In this document: positions 15,686 through 25,767 of the stretch, one piece after another
Layout of the letters: every line of letters begins with the position of its first letter
How positions within the stretch are numbered: position 1 is the stretch's first letter
Assembly: GCF_000819565.1 (NCBI RefSeq)
Contig: NZ_CP004393.1
Coordinates: forward strand, 2,356,001-2,420,000
Direction: 5' to 3'
DNA from: Celeribacter indicus
GTDB lineage: Bacteria; Pseudomonadota; Alphaproteobacteria; Rhodobacterales; Rhodobacteraceae
Length of the DNA: 64,000 bases
The notes under the pieces: model-generated
The model's input: the letters and a program-made list of their open reading frames with translations, nothing else
Told to the model about the DNA's origin: nothing
Database searches by the model: none
Made by a program: the position numbers and the translations under genes

Positions 15686-17506
15686 TCACTTCTGGAAGAC
15701 ATAGGTTCCGGGCGCGGCCGCCAGGGCAGGCGTTCCCATCGGCGGCGGCGGGGCCGGGGGGCCGGAGCGCGCCGCCAGCCAGGCCTGCCAGGGCTCCCAC
15801 CACGACCCCTCGACCGGCTCGTTCGCAGTCTTCCAGTCGGCGGCGGAGAGGAGCGGGGCGTCATGTCCGCGGGTGGCGATGCGGTGGTGGCGGCGGGGGT
15901 GGCCCGGAGGGCTGACGATGCCCGCATTGTGCCCGCCGGAGGTCAGGGCGAAGGTCACCTCGCAATCGGTGAACTGGTTGATCTTGTAGACCGATGTCCA
16001 GGGCGCGACATGGTCGCGCTCCGTACCGACCGTGAAGATCGGCACGCGGATGTTCTGGAGCAGGGCCGGGCGCCCGTCGACGGCGTAGCGGCCGGAGGAC
16101 AGCTCGTTTTCCAGGTAGAGCTTGCGCAGATACTGGGCGTGCATCCGGTAGGGCATCCGCGTGCTGTCCGCGTTCCAGGCCATCAGGTCGGTCATCTGCC
16201 CGCGTTCGCCCATCATGTAGTCGCGCACCATCCGCGACCAGACGAGATCGTTGGAGCGCAGCAATTGGAAGGCTCCCGACATCTGGTCGTCGGAGAGATA
16301 GCCGCGGTTCCACATCATGCTTTCGAGGAAATGGAGCTGGCTCGGGTCGATGAAAAGAGCGAGCTCTCCGGGTTCGGTGAAATCGACCTGCGCGGCCAGC
16401 AAGGTCAGAGAGGCGAGCCGGTCGTCGTTCTGTCCCGCCATGGCCGCCGCCGCGATCGACAGCAGCGTCCCGCCGAGGCAGTAGCCCGTCGCGTGCACCT
16501 TCCGGTCCGGGACGATGGCATTGACCGCATCGAGCGCCTCCATGATGCCCATGCGGCGATAGTCCTCCATCTCCAGATCGCGGTCCGAGGCGTCGGGATT
16601 GCGCCAGGAGATCGCAAAGACCGTGTAGCCCTGTGCCACGAGCCAGCGGATCAGCGAATTCTCCGGCGAAAGGTCCAGGATGTAATATTTCATGATCCAG
16701 GCGGGCACGATCAGCACCGGTTCGGGATGCACCGTTTCGGTGGAGGGCTCGTACTGGATCAGTTCGATCAGGTGGTTGCGGAACACGACCCGGCCGGGCG
16801 TGCAGGCGACGGTCTCGCCCGGAACGAAGGCTTCTGTCCCTACCTCCGGGCGGTCCGTCGCGCGGCGCCCCTGATCCTCCAGGAAATTCTTCCAGCCGTT
16901 CAGGAAATTCAGCCCGCCGGTGGAGAGCGTCCGGGCGATCACCTCCGGATTGGTGAAGGGCGTGTTGGAGGGGGAGAACACGTCCAGCATCTGTTTCGCG
17001 GCGAAGGACACGACCTCCTCGTGATGCCGGGTCACGCCGGGCACCTCATGGGTGACGTTGTGCAGCCATTGCTGCTGCAACAGGAAGGCCTGCGCCATTT
17101 GCGCGAAGGGCGCGCGCGACCACGCCTCGCCGGAGAACCGGCGGTCTCCGGGCAGGGGCTCGATGACCGGCGGCGCGTCGGCATCGAGCGCGGAGGACCA
17201 TAGATAGGCCAGCAGCCGCTGCCATTTCCGAACGGCCTTCCACTGCAGTTCCATGCGTTTTCCGGGGGCGGAGGCGAGGTGGAAGGCCCAGTCGAAGGAG
17301 GCCATGGCGGCCGATCCGGGGGAGATGCCGTTCGTCATCTGGCCGGCGAAGGCCTCGCGCACGCGGTCGAAGGCGCGGAACGCCTCGATGCCGAGCGGTT
17401 CGCCGTCCTGGGCCGCGGCAGGTGCCGGGCGGCTCCGCGCCGCCGGTGCCGTGTCCTCCGGTCCGGTGACCCGGTCGATGTGCGGAAGGGCTGGGGTGCT
17501 GCGCAT
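15686..17506 (-). CDS. phaC: class I poly(3-hydroxyalkanoate) synthase PhaC
   Basis: Polymerises (R)-3-hydroxyacyl-CoA into storage polyester at the granule surface. The 606-residue protein has the class I length, an N-terminal PhaC domain (LQQQWL, FSPSNTPFTNPEVI), and the alpha/beta fold with the lipase-like box GYCLGG. The catalytic triad is visible: Cys-343 in GYCLGG, Asp-498 in GTERDHVAPW and His-526 in SGGHNAG. The N-terminal 45 residues are rich in Pro and Ala and variable, as usual. Depolymerase, phasin and phaR genes are not adjacent, unlike many Rhodobacterales. An operator-like palindrome lies 66-79 bases upstream of the start. Confidence 0.96.
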   Translation of the reverse strand: MRSTPALPHIDRVTGPEDTAPAARSRPAPAAAQDGEPLGIEAFRAFDRVREAFAGQMTNGISPGSAAMASFDWAFHLASAPGKRMELQWKAVRKWQRLLAYLWSSALDADAPPVIEPLPGDRRFSGEAWSRAPFAQMAQAFLLQQQWLHNVTHEVPGVTRHHEEVVSFAAKQMLDVFSPSNTPFTNPEVIARTLSTGGLNFLNGWKNFLEDQGRRATDRPEVGTEAFVPGETVACTPGRVVFRNHLIELIQYEPSTETVHPEPVLIVPAWIMKYYILDLSPENSLIRWLVAQGYTVFAISWRNPDASDRDLEMEDYRRMGIMEALDAVNAIVPDRKVHATGYCLGGTLLSIAAAAMAGQNDDRLASLTLLAAQVDFTEPGELALFIDPSQLHFLESMMWNRGYLSDDQMSGAFQLLRSNDLVWSRMVRDYMMGERGQMTDLMAWNADSTRMPYRMHAQYLRKLYLENELSSGRYAVDGRPALLQNIRVPIFTVGTERDHVAPWTSVYKINQFTDCEVTFALTSGGHNAGIVSPPGHPRRHHRIATRGHDAPLLSAADWKTANEPVEGSWWEPWQAWLAARSGPPAPPPPMGTPALAAAPGTYVFQK

Positions 17507-17571
17507 GTCGCCTCCTGTCCGGGCTGTCCGGGCGTGTCCGGATGCGATCTAGCATGAAAGGGGATCAAAAA

Positions 17572-17585
17572 TCAACATATGTTGA
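17572..17585. promoter_or_regulatory. perfect palindrome upstream of phaC (putative TetR operator)
   Basis: TCAACATATGTTGA is a perfect 14-base palindrome, in the 108-base gap between phaC and the exporter-linked lipoprotein gene. It matches the site at 23730-23743 in 12 of 14 positions, and that site lies in front of the tetR gene. Shared control is inferred. Confidence 0.6.
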
Positions 17586-17614
17586 CTTTTCTGCCCAGTA
17601 GCGACCGCCGGCCG

Positions 17615-18697
17615 CTACTCGGTCAGGACCGTTTCGATCCGCCGGAGCGTCAGGCCGATGGAGTCGAACACGAAGGCGCCGGCCTCGCGAATGCCGCCCA
17701 AGGCCGTTTCCACCTGCGCGATCTCGCCGCTGGAGATCAGGCCGAGATACCGCCGGTGCGGGATGTCGCTGCTCGGAAGCGAGGTGATGTCGATGACGCG
17801 CACGCCCATCGCCCGCGCCGCTTCCTGGACCCGCGGATCATGCACATCCACGAGACCGAGCCGGGTTCTGCGCGAGGACAGGCGCGAGGAGACCTCCAGC
17901 GTGCGGTCGTCGGAGGAAACGAGCACGGAGACCGGATGGCGCGTGCTTCCGATCACGGTCATCTGTTCGCGGAACAGGTCGAGATCTATGTCGGGGGCGG
18001 CCAGGACGACTTCCAGCCGGTTCAGGACCGCATCCTGTCCCGTCAGTCTCAGCTGGCGCATCGCTTCCATGGTCAGGCGCGCGCCCATGCTGTGCGCGAG
18101 GACGAGCAGCGGGTCGTCGGGCCGGCGCGGTGCGGCGAGCTGGGCGAGCAGGTCGGCCAGCGCGTCGCGGGAATAGTCCGCGGCGTCGCGATCGGTGAGA
18201 TAGGCGGCGACATGCGCTTCCGAAGGCCAGGAAAACAGGATCGGAACGCCCTCGATCTCCACATCGGCGGACATCTGCGCGGTGCGATAGAGCGCTTCCT
18301 GAAAGCTGGTGTTGAACCCGTGGACATAGACGCCCGCCGCCGTGTTCGAAGCCGCTCGCAACAGCGCCGCACGGTCGAGATCGGTCCGCCGCAGGGTGAC
18401 GAAGGCCGTCGCGGGGTCCGGCACCCGGCCTTCGGCCGGCCATTCGATCACGCCCGGCTGGTGCTGCGGCGGGATGGAGATGTCGAAGGCGGCATAGGAG
18501 GGCTCCGGCGCGCGGTCCGCCCCGAAGGCATAGGGCCGGTCCGGCATCCGTTCCCGCGTGGTCACGACATGGATCCTCACGACGTCAGCGGCGGCGGGCG
18601 CGGCCACGCCCTGCGGCGCCAGGACCTCGGGCGCGGGACGGGCGGTGCAGGCGGACAGCGCGAGCGTCGCCATCAGCAGGAAGCGGCTGACTCCCAT
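17615..18697 (-). CDS. alpha/beta hydrolase lipoprotein (DUF900 family)
   Basis: A 360-residue protein with a lipoprotein signal peptide (LLMATLALSACTA; lipobox LSAC, acylated Cys near residue 17), so probably anchored in a membrane facing the periplasm. The body is a DUF900 alpha/beta hydrolase: VHGFNTSFQEALYRTAQ (oxyanion region), FSWPSEA, and the nucleophile elbow LAHSMGARL. A role as esterase or lipase is suggested by the fold, but the substrate is unknown. It is the last gene of the exporter operon, 6 bases after the permease, so it may act on an exported compound or the envelope. Confidence 0.85.
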   Translation of the reverse strand: MGVSRFLLMATLALSACTARPAPEVLAPQGVAAPAAADVVRIHVVTTRERMPDRPYAFGADRAPEPSYAAFDISIPPQHQPGVIEWPAEGRVPDPATAFVTLRRTDLDRAALLRAASNTAAGVYVHGFNTSFQEALYRTAQMSADVEIEGVPILFSWPSEAHVAAYLTDRDAADYSRDALADLLAQLAAPRRPDDPLLVLAHSMGARLTMEAMRQLRLTGQDAVLNRLEVVLAAPDIDLDLFREQMTVIGSTRHPVSVLVSSDDRTLEVSSRLSSRRTRLGLVDVHDPRVQEAARAMGVRVIDITSLPSSDIPHRRYLGLISSGEIAQVETALGGIREAGAFVFDSIGLTLRRIETVLTE

Positions 18698-18703
18698 GGA
18701 TCT

Positions 18704-19816
18704 CTACCTCAGGAAATTTCGGAACCGCTGCAATGCGAGCCAGAACAGCACCGCGCCGATCACGGCGAGGGCGAGAAACTGGGGCCAGACGGTCCCGATC
18801 CCGGCGCCGCGGAAGAGGATCCCCTGCGACAGGATGATGAAATGGGTGTTGGGCGCGACCAGCATGATGTTCTGGATGATCTCCGGCATGGATTCGCGTG
18901 GGGTGAGCGAGCCGGAGAGGATCTGCAACGGCATCAGGACCAGCATCATCAGCAGCGCGAATTGCGGCATCGTTCCGGCAATGGTGGCCATGAAGATCCC
19001 CAGGGCCGTCATCGCGAAGAGCATCAGGATGGCGCCGACGAGAAACAGCGGAATCGAGCCTGCGATCGGGACCGAGAGCATGCCCTGGACCACGACGATC
19101 AGCGCGAAGGCCGAGCCCAGCAGCACCACGCCGCCCATCGACCAGATTTTCGACAGCATGATTTCGGTCGCCGTGACCGGCATGGCGAGAAGGTGCTCGA
19201 CGGTTCCGTGCTCCTTTTCGCGGATCAGCGCCGCGCCGGTCAGGATCAGCGACAGCATCGTGATCGACTGGATCACGTTGGTGATCCCGCCGAACCAGAC
19301 CGGATCGAGCGACGGGTTGTAGCGCGCGCGGAGTGCCAGTCCGACGGGCAACGCCGCCTCGGCGCGGTAGCCCGACACGTATTCCGACACTTCGTTGCCG
19401 ACGATCTGCTGGACATAGCCGCCACCGGTGAAGGCCTGGGTCATGCGCGTGGCGTCGATGTTGAGCTGGATCTGCGGCACCTTTCCGGCCAGCACGTCGC
19501 GTTCGAATTCCGGCGGGATATTGAGTGCGAACGTGTCCATTCCGGCATCCATGCGCGTGTCCATCTCCGCCGTGGTGATCATCTGGGGCGGCACGAAATA
19601 GGGCAGGTAGAAGGCCGAGGTGATGCGCGAGGAGAGATGCGACTGGTCTTCGTCGACGATCGCGATGGCGGCCTTCGACAGCGTGTCGGGGGCCGCACGG
19701 GTATTGGTATAGATCGAGAGGCTGAAGGAATAGACGATCAGCACCATCATGATCGGGTCTCGCCAGAGACCGCGCAATTCCTTGATGCCGAGGTTCCAGA
19801 CGTGCTTGAGCTTCAT
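18704..19816 (-). CDS. ABC-2 type permease (YhhJ/YbhS-like)
   Basis: A 370-residue ABC-2 permease: one N-terminal membrane helix, a large periplasmic domain (about residues 50-170), and five more helices in the C-terminal half. The family block LIREKEHGTVEHLLAMPVTATEIMLSKI (positions about 197-224) and PLQILSGSLTPRESMP are typical of the drug-export permeases of the YbhFSR type. It follows the fused ATPase-permease protein after 4 bases and would pair with the permease domain of that protein to form the channel. Confidence 0.92.
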   Translation of the reverse strand: MKLKHVWNLGIKELRGLWRDPIMMVLIVYSFSLSIYTNTRAAPDTLSKAAIAIVDEDQSHLSSRITSAFYLPYFVPPQMITTAEMDTRMDAGMDTFALNIPPEFERDVLAGKVPQIQLNIDATRMTQAFTGGGYVQQIVGNEVSEYVSGYRAEAALPVGLALRARYNPSLDPVWFGGITNVIQSITMLSLILTGAALIREKEHGTVEHLLAMPVTATEIMLSKIWSMGGVVLLGSAFALIVVVQGMLSVPIAGSIPLFLVGAILMLFAMTALGIFMATIAGTMPQFALLMMLVLMPLQILSGSLTPRESMPEIIQNIMLVAPNTHFIILSQGILFRGAGIGTVWPQFLALAVIGAVLFWLALQRFRNFLR

Positions 19817-19820
19817 GCCC

Positions 19821-22580
19821 CTACTTCTCCTGCTTTTTCAGGAAGATCGCAGCAAGGCCGATGATCACCGGTATCGACAGTCCCATAGCGACCATCGGCT
19901 GCATGAGCGCGGCGAAATCGAAGGCCTTCGAGAAAGCGCCGCGCGCGGCGGTGACGAACCAGGTGGTCGGATAGATTTGCCCCAGCAGGCGTTCGGGTCC
20001 GTTGAGGGAAGAGACGGGATTGAGCAGGCCCGAATACTGTACCGCCGGGATCATCGTCAGAAGCGCCGTGGCAAAGAGCGCGGCCACCTGGCTGGAGATG
20101 AAGACCGACACGAGGAATCCCAGGGCCGTGGTCGCGGTGACATAGACCAGTGCTGCAAGGGTAAAGCCGGGGAAACTGCCGGTGAGCGGCACGCGGAAGA
20201 AGAAGACGGCCATCCCCATCATCAGCAGGAAGTTCAGCATCGCAAGGACGATATAGGGCAATTGCTTGCCCAGAAGGAATTCCATCCGGGTCACCGGGGT
20301 GACATAGAAATTGATGATCGACCCCATTTCCTTTTCCCGTGCGACCGACAGCGTGGTCAGAATCGCGGGGATCATCAGCAGAAGGATCGGGATCACCGCG
20401 GGGACCATGGCCACGATGCTGAGCACGTCGGGGTTGTAGCGGTAGCGGGTGACGAGTTCGTAATTTCCCGCAAGCGCCGCATCGCCGTAGATCTCGCGGG
20501 ACTTGCGCGTGAGCCAGTCGGCATGGAGCCCCTGCACATAGCCCAGCACCGTGTTGGCCCGGTTCGGATCGGCGCCGTCGATCCAGGCCCCGATCTCGAC
20601 GTCGCGGCCGCGTGCGACATCGGCGGCGAAGTTCGGCGGGATCTCGATGGCGAGGCCGAGATCGTTCGCCCGCATCCGCGCGTCCATGTCCGCATAGCTT
20701 GTCAGCGGCGGCTTTTCGATGAAGTAGCGCGAGCCCGCGATATCCTGGATGAAATCGCGGCTTGTCGTGGTCTGGTCGCGGTCCAGCACGGCAAAGGACA
20801 GATCCTCCACGTCCATGTTGATGCCGAAACCGATGACGATCATCAGGATCAGGCTGCCGACGGTTGCAAGGGTCAGCCGGATCGGGTCGCGTTGCAATTG
20901 CAGGCTTTCGAGTTTCGAATAGCTGAACAGCCGTCGCAGGCTGAAACCGCCGCCCGATCCCGCATCGACGGGCGCGGTCAGCGCGTCGCCTGCGTGTGGT
21001 TCCGCCGGCAAGGGCTCGCCCGCAGGGCGGCCATCCCTGCCGATCGCCTCTTCCAGATAGGCGATGAAGGCGTCTTCCAGCGTCTCGACGCCCTTGGAGG
21101 CGATGATGTCGGCGGCGGAATCGCTGACCAGGACCTTGCCTGCGTGCATCAGACTGATGCGATCGCACCATTCCGCCTCGTTCATGAAATGGGTCGATAC
21201 GAAGATCGTGACCCCGTCCTGGCGCGACAGCTCCGCCAGAATGCGCCAGAAATCGTCCCGCGCGACCGGATCGACGCCCGAGGTCGGCTCGTCGAGGATC
21301 AGGATCTCCGGGTCGTGGATCATCGCAACCGCGAGGGACAGCCGCTGCCGGACACCCAGCGGCAGCACGGTGGGCAGGCTGTCCTCGACCTCGGCCAGAT
21401 CGAAGCGTGTGATCATCTCGCGCACCCGGTCCGGGAGCGTTTCTGCGGGCACTTCGAAAAGCCGGGCATGGAGTTCGAGATTCTGCCGCACGGTCAGAGT
21501 CGAATACAGGGAGAAGGCCTGAGACATGAAGCCCACGCGGCGGCGCACGGCCATGTCACGCGCATCGACCTCATGGCCGAAGAGTTTCGCCTTTCCTTCC
21601 GTCGGTTCGAGCAGCCCGGTCAGCATCTTCATCGTCGTGGTCTTGCCGCAGCCGTTCGAACCGAGGAAACCGAATATCTCGCCTTTCGGGATACGGAAGC
21701 TGACGTTGTCGACGGCCACGAAATCGTCGAAACACTTCGTCAGCCCTTCGGCTTCGATGGCGGTGTCGTCCTCATCGCCGACGGTCCGCGGTGGAATATG
21801 CAGGGCGACATGATCGCCCCGGTCTTCCTCGGGCAGCAGCGCGATGAAGGCCTCATCGAGGGTCTCGCTGTCGGTGCGGTCGCGCAGGTCCTGTGCCGTG
21901 CCGGTGGCCAGAATCCGGCCCGCGTTCATCGCCACCAGCCAGTCGAAACGCGCGGCCTCCTCCATATAGGCGGTGGCGGTGATCACGCTCATGCCCGGAC
22001 GTTCCCGCCGGATGCGGTCGATCAGATCCCAGAACTGGCGCCGCGACAGCGGGTCCACCCCGGTCGTGGGCTCGTCGAGGACCAGGAAATCCGGATCATG
22101 GATCAGCGCGCAGCACAGGCCGAGCTTCTGCTTCATGCCGCCGGAGAGTTTTGCCGCCGGCCGGTCGCGGAACGGCGACATCCCCGTCGCCGCCAGCAGG
22201 TCGGTGATGCGCCGGTCGCGCTCGGCCTCGTCATGCCCGAAGAGGGAGCCGAAGAAGTCGAGGTTCTCCTCGACCGAGAGGGTCGGATAGAGGTTCTTTC
22301 CAAGCCCCTGCGGCATGTAGGCGATCCGCGGGCAGACCTTGCGGCGATGCGCGGCCTCGCGCATGTCGCCGCCGAGCACCTGCACCTCCCCGTCCTGAAG
22401 CTTCCGCGCGCCCGCGATCAGCGACAGCAGGCTCGACTTGCCGACCCCGTCCGGGCCGATCAGCCCGACCATCCGGCCCGAGGGGATCTCGAGCGTCACG
22501 TCGTCCAGCGCCGTAACCTTCCCGTATCGCAGGGTCAGATGCGCCACCGACGCGACGGGCGCGCTGCCACCCCCCGTCAT
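19821..22580 (-). CDS. fused ABC exporter: two ATPase domains plus ABC-2 permease (RbbA/YhiH-like)
   Basis: A 919-residue polypeptide with three parts. ATPase 1: [28 protein letters not shown]. ATPase 2: GSNGCGKTT near residues 315-323, signature replaced by LPLGVRQR, and [11 protein letters not shown]. Then an ABC-2 permease from about residue 550 with a periplasmic loop and the conserved [28 protein letters not shown]. This is the arrangement of RbbA/YhiH-type exporters. In the second ATPase the signature glycine-glycine is changed (LGVRQ), and the first Walker A has Asp in place of Asn; both are family features worth testing. Start overlaps the HlyD stop by 4 bases. Confidence 0.93.
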   Translation of the reverse strand: MTGGGSAPVASVAHLTLRYGKVTALDDVTLEIPSGRMVGLIGPDGVGKSSLLSLIAGARKLQDGEVQVLGGDMREAAHRRKVCPRIAYMPQGLGKNLYPTLSVEENLDFFGSLFGHDEAERDRRITDLLAATGMSPFRDRPAAKLSGGMKQKLGLCCALIHDPDFLVLDEPTTGVDPLSRRQFWDLIDRIRRERPGMSVITATAYMEEAARFDWLVAMNAGRILATGTAQDLRDRTDSETLDEAFIALLPEEDRGDHVALHIPPRTVGDEDDTAIEAEGLTKCFDDFVAVDNVSFRIPKGEIFGFLGSNGCGKTTTMKMLTGLLEPTEGKAKLFGHEVDARDMAVRRRVGFMSQAFSLYSTLTVRQNLELHARLFEVPAETLPDRVREMITRFDLAEVEDSLPTVLPLGVRQRLSLAVAMIHDPEILILDEPTSGVDPVARDDFWRILAELSRQDGVTIFVSTHFMNEAEWCDRISLMHAGKVLVSDSAADIIASKGVETLEDAFIAYLEEAIGRDGRPAGEPLPAEPHAGDALTAPVDAGSGGGFSLRRLFSYSKLESLQLQRDPIRLTLATVGSLILMIVIGFGINMDVEDLSFAVLDRDQTTTSRDFIQDIAGSRYFIEKPPLTSYADMDARMRANDLGLAIEIPPNFAADVARGRDVEIGAWIDGADPNRANTVLGYVQGLHADWLTRKSREIYGDAALAGNYELVTRYRYNPDVLSIVAMVPAVIPILLLMIPAILTTLSVAREKEMGSIINFYVTPVTRMEFLLGKQLPYIVLAMLNFLLMMGMAVFFFRVPLTGSFPGFTLAALVYVTATTALGFLVSVFISSQVAALFATALLTMIPAVQYSGLLNPVSSLNGPERLLGQIYPTTWFVTAARGAFSKAFDFAALMQPMVAMGLSIPVIIGLAAIFLKKQEK

Positions 22581-23647
22581 TGCGCGACGTCAGAGAGGAA
22601 GGCCGGCCATTCGGCCTCCGGGTCGAGCCGGATATAGGCCATGCCGGGCAGGCCGGTCTTGACGTATTCGAGGTAGCGCGTGAGCAGATCGGGATCGATC
22701 CGCGCGCGGACGCGGAACATCAGCTTTTCCCGCTCGTCGGCGGTTTCCACTGTCTTGGGGGTGAACTGGGCCACATCCGCCACATAGGACACGGTCGCCG
22801 GGATCGCATATTGCGGCACGGCATCCATCAGCAGCCGCACCTCGGAACCGAGCTGGACCCGGCCGGCCTGAGAGGTCGGGAGGAAGACGGTCATGTAGAC
22901 ATCTCCCAGATCGACGAGGCTGAGGATGCGCCCGCCGGAGGCGACGATCTCCCCCTCCTGCGCGACGCGGTACTGGATCCGCCCGTCGCGCGGCGCGATC
23001 AGCGTCGCATCGTTGATCGAGGCGGTGATCGAGTCGATCGCGGCCCTGGCCGCATCGACCGCGGCTTCGGCATCGACGACCTGCGCCTGCGCCGAACTCA
23101 CCCCGGCGACGGCGGCCGCGCGGGAGGCTTCCGCGGAGGCGAGCCCCGCCTTCATCTGCCGGTCCCGCGCCCGGTCGTCGTCCAGAACCTGCTGCGAGAC
23201 CGTATTCGAGGTCACCAGCCGCTCCGACCGCGCGAGCTTCTGGGCGGCCGCGTCGGCGGCGGCTTCGGCCTGGTCCACCGCGGCGGCCGCGGCGCGTTCC
23301 TGCGCCTCCGCCTGCGTCACGAGCGCCTCGGCCGTCTTCACCCCGATCTCGGCGCGGCGGAGCTGCGCCTCGGCCTCCCGCTTCTGGGCGTTGAGCTGGA
23401 CGATATCCATCTGGACGAGCGTGTCGCCGGCCGTCACGAAGTCGCCCTCGGCCGCGGAAATCTCCGCGATGCGCCCGCCGGTCAGCGCCGAGATGTCGAT
23501 CTCCGTCGCCTCGATCCGCCCGTTGGCGGCGGCGATGCCCTCGGGCAGCGTCGAGGCATTCATCCTGTCCCAGGCCACCGTGGCGGCGATGGCCACCACG
23601 AGCACCAGCCCGCCCAGGAGAATATATTTCGTCTTCGGCTTTTTCAT
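22577..23647 (-). CDS. HlyD/membrane-fusion protein of ABC exporter (YbhG/YhiI-like)
   Basis: The periplasmic adaptor of the exporter. The 356-residue protein has one N-terminal membrane anchor ([19 protein letters not shown], about residues 8-26), a lipoyl half-motif ([21 protein letters not shown]), a long coiled coil very rich in Ala, Glu and Gln (about residues 75-210), and a beta-barrel domain. The start is placed at ATG 23647 (MKKPKTKY); another ATG lies three codons upstream (MVSMKK), and a longer frame lacks family sequence. It is the first gene of a four-gene operon (HlyD, fused ABC, permease, lipoprotein hydrolase). It is divergent from tetR, with a palindrome in the gap. Confidence 0.93.
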   Translation of the reverse strand: MKKPKTKYILLGGLVLVVAIAATVAWDRMNASTLPEGIAAANGRIEATEIDISALTGGRIAEISAAEGDFVTAGDTLVQMDIVQLNAQKREAEAQLRRAEIGVKTAEALVTQAEAQERAAAAAVDQAEAAADAAAQKLARSERLVTSNTVSQQVLDDDRARDRQMKAGLASAEASRAAAVAGVSSAQAQVVDAEAAVDAARAAIDSITASINDATLIAPRDGRIQYRVAQEGEIVASGGRILSLVDLGDVYMTVFLPTSQAGRVQLGSEVRLLMDAVPQYAIPATVSYVADVAQFTPKTVETADEREKLMFRVRARIDPDLLTRYLEYVKTGLPGMAYIRLDPEAEWPAFLSDVAQ

Positions 23648-23727
23648 GGACACCATCCCGGATAGAAGCAGAGGCGGCTTTCCCCACGGGACAACCGCAG
23701 GCAGCATTGCACATCAGCTCCGGCGGA

Positions 23728-23745
23728 TGTCAACATGTGATGACA
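23728..23745. promoter_or_regulatory. putative TetR operator between exporter operon and tetR
   Basis: TGTCAACATGTGATGACA is an imperfect 18-base dyad (14 of 18 symmetric positions), 22 bases before the tetR start and 81 before the hlyD start. Autorepression and repression of the exporter are the usual arrangement. Confidence 0.6.
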
Positions 23746-23767
23746 CGCAGAGGAACGTGACCTTGAG

Positions 23768-24355
23768 ATGACGCAGCAGCACAGAGACACTTCCAGCCGG
23801 CCTCCGGGTCGGGACCGCGTCCTGACGGCGGCGATCACCTGCTTTTCGCGGGCGCTCTATGCCGAGGTCAGCCTGCGGGAGGTCGCCACGCTCGCCGATG
23901 TCGACGTCGCCTATGTGCACCGCTCCTTCGGATCGAAGGCCGAGCTTTTCCGCGCCGCGCTGGACGAGCTGCTGCGGATCGAGGCGCTCTTTGCCTTGCC
24001 CTGCACGCCCGGCGAGATGATCGAACGGATGAGCGTCTCCATGATTTCCGACCGTTCCGACGATGGCAGCCAGGCGCGGGCGCTGGACCTCATCCTGCAA
24101 TCCTGCACCAGCGCGGAACCGCGGGACATCCTGCGCGAGGCGGTGGAACAGCATTTCCTGCCGCCCCTGGCGGCCGTGTTCGGCGCGGAGAAAAAGGTGG
24201 CCGTCTCCTTCGGCATGAGCCTGCTGCTGGGCGTCTCCATCCTGCGCGAGGCCATGCAGATCGAACCGATCGCATCCCTGTCCCAGGACGAGGTCAGGCA
24301 GATCTCCGCCGGCATATTGCGCACGATCCTCGACGGCGACCCGCCGGCGCCGTGA
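23768..24355 (+). CDS. TetR/AcrR-family transcriptional regulator
   Basis: A 195-residue repressor. The N-terminal helix-turn-helix is RVLTAAITCFSRALYAEVSLREVATLADVDVAYVHRSFGSKAELF (residues about 19-63), typical except that VDVAYVHRSF replaces the common VSxGTLYxYF. The rest is an all-helical ligand domain. It is divergent from the ABC exporter, the classic set-up for a drug-responsive repressor. Its probable operator also resembles the palindrome before phaC, so it might link exporter and polyester storage. Confidence 0.93.
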   Translation: MTQQHRDTSSRPPGRDRVLTAAITCFSRALYAEVSLREVATLADVDVAYVHRSFGSKAELFRAALDELLRIEALFALPCTPGEMIERMSVSMISDRSDDGSQARALDLILQSCTSAEPRDILREAVEQHFLPPLAAVFGAEKKVAVSFGMSLLLGVSILREAMQIEPIASLSQDEVRQISAGILRTILDGDPPAP

Positions 24356-24702
24356 CCCGGCGCGGGAGGGGAGCTTTGGCGATCGTGACACGGGTCCGGT
24401 CACCTTCCGACCAGACTCTTTCCATCGGGTGAGAGGACGCCGGCCGGCGGGCCGCAGCGCGGACGCTGGGACGCAGAGTGGCCCCGGCACCGGCGCTGTT
24501 CCGATTCCTTCTCCCGTCCCCCATCTGGCGCGCGGCCGCCGGAATACCGTTCTCCGCCGGCAGTTCCCCACGCCATCGCCCTTCTCTTGCGAACGCGCCC
24601 GGCAGAAGGGAGGTTTCGATTTCGCTGCGGGGCGGCATTACAAATTGCGTAAAACACTATTGGAATTATCGTGATTACGAAGGAACCTGACAGGAGATCA
24701 CG
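24356..24702. other. intergenic region upstream of the sulfonate-type importer
   Basis: The first 270 bases are GC-rich with no ORF I can support. The last 65 bases are clearly A+T-richer (ATTACAAATTGCGTAAAACA and on to GAATTATCG), and hold the probable promoter. GACAGGAG at 24689-24696 is the ribosome binding site of the next gene. Confidence 0.5.
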
Positions 24703-25752
24703 ATGTTTCGCCGTCTCACGCTCACCATGGCCGCTGTCGCTGGCCTGGCCCTGGCCTCAGCGGGACAGGCCGAGGACGCCCCCTCGACCATCCGGCTGGG
24801 GGACGTCGGCTTCGGTTTCGGTACGCCGTTCGGAGTGGGGCTTCAGGCCATCGCCGATGCCAAGGGATTCATCGCAAAGGAATTCGAAGGCACCGAAACC
24901 ACGGTAAGCTGGACCTATTTCACCGGAACCGGCCCGGCCATCAACGAAGCCTTTGCGAACGATCAGATCGATTTTGCCTCTTATGGCGCGGTGCCGAATA
25001 TCGTGGGCGCCGCGGGCGGGCTGGATACGGTCATCCTTGCGTCGACGCAGGGAACCAACATCTTCGCCGTCGCACGTCCCGACGCCGGGATCGAAACGCT
25101 CTCCGACCTGAAGGGCAAGAGGGTGGCGCTGCAAAAGGCGACCATCATCCACTGGGCCGCTCTCGAGGCGCTCAAGGATGCGGGCGTGGAGGAAAGCGAT
25201 TTCACCCTGATCGACCTGAAGAACGCCGACCAGCTCGCCGCGATCACCGCCGGCAGCGTCGATGCGGTCTTCGGCGCGGATTTCCTGCTGCCGCTCGAGC
25301 AGAAGGGGATCGCGAAGGTCATCTTCAGCTCCGCGCGTGACAATCCGGCGGTGAGCGGTTTCGGCGGTTTCCTTGTCTCCCGCGACTTCGTCGAGGCCTA
25401 TCCGGATGCGACGCAGAAGGTGGTCGACGGCTATATCCATGCCGCCGAATGGCTTGCCGATCCGGCGAACCGGGACGAAGCCTTCGAGATCTGGGCCCGC
25501 GCCGGCACGCCGGTGGAGCTGATCGCGCGATCGAATGCCGACACGGATTTCGCCGAAGCCTACAATCCGCGGCTCGATGGCGAGTTCGAGCGGCGGTATC
25601 ACAGCGCCCTGGAATTCGCGCTCGAGCAGAAGCTGGTGCGCAGCACTCCCGATCTCGAGAGCTGGACGGATGGCAGTTTCCTGAACGACACCCTGGCCCG
25701 GAACGAGCTGGACACAGTCTGGCCGGAACGGACGCCGGCCGTCTCGAACTGA
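24703..25752 (+). CDS. ABC transporter substrate-binding protein, sulfonate/nitrate/taurine type
   Basis: A 349-residue periplasmic binding protein with a Sec signal peptide (residues 1-22, cleavage after AGQA). It belongs to the SsuA/TauA/NMT1 superfamily: IRLGDVGFGFGTPFGVGLQA, DQIDFASYGAVPNIVGAAGG, LSDLKGKRVALQKATIIHW. The ligand cannot be read; family members bind sulfonates, taurine, nitrate, cyanate or aromatic acids. It is the first gene of a run of six on this strand, including two permeases, an ATPase, and two redox proteins. Confidence 0.9.
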   Translation: MFRRLTLTMAAVAGLALASAGQAEDAPSTIRLGDVGFGFGTPFGVGLQAIADAKGFIAKEFEGTETTVSWTYFTGTGPAINEAFANDQIDFASYGAVPNIVGAAGGLDTVILASTQGTNIFAVARPDAGIETLSDLKGKRVALQKATIIHWAALEALKDAGVEESDFTLIDLKNADQLAAITAGSVDAVFGADFLLPLEQKGIAKVIFSSARDNPAVSGFGGFLVSRDFVEAYPDATQKVVDGYIHAAEWLADPANRDEAFEIWARAGTPVELIARSNADTDFAEAYNPRLDGEFERRYHSALEFALEQKLVRSTPDLESWTDGSFLNDTLARNELDTVWPERTPAVSN

Positions 25753-25767
25753 GTGGTGGACAAGGGA

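Noticed and set aside
19749..22637. Very long plus-strand ORF (962 codons) opposite the fused ABC exporter
   Set aside because: It is rich in Arg, His, Gln and Gly without any domain, as expected for an antisense frame of a GC-rich gene. The minus-strand exporter has clear motifs throughout.
24429..24690. Short ORFs of 70-81 codons in the gap before the sulfonate-type importer
   Set aside because: They have no ribosome binding site, Arg/Gly-rich composition and no relation to known proteins. They look like chance frames.
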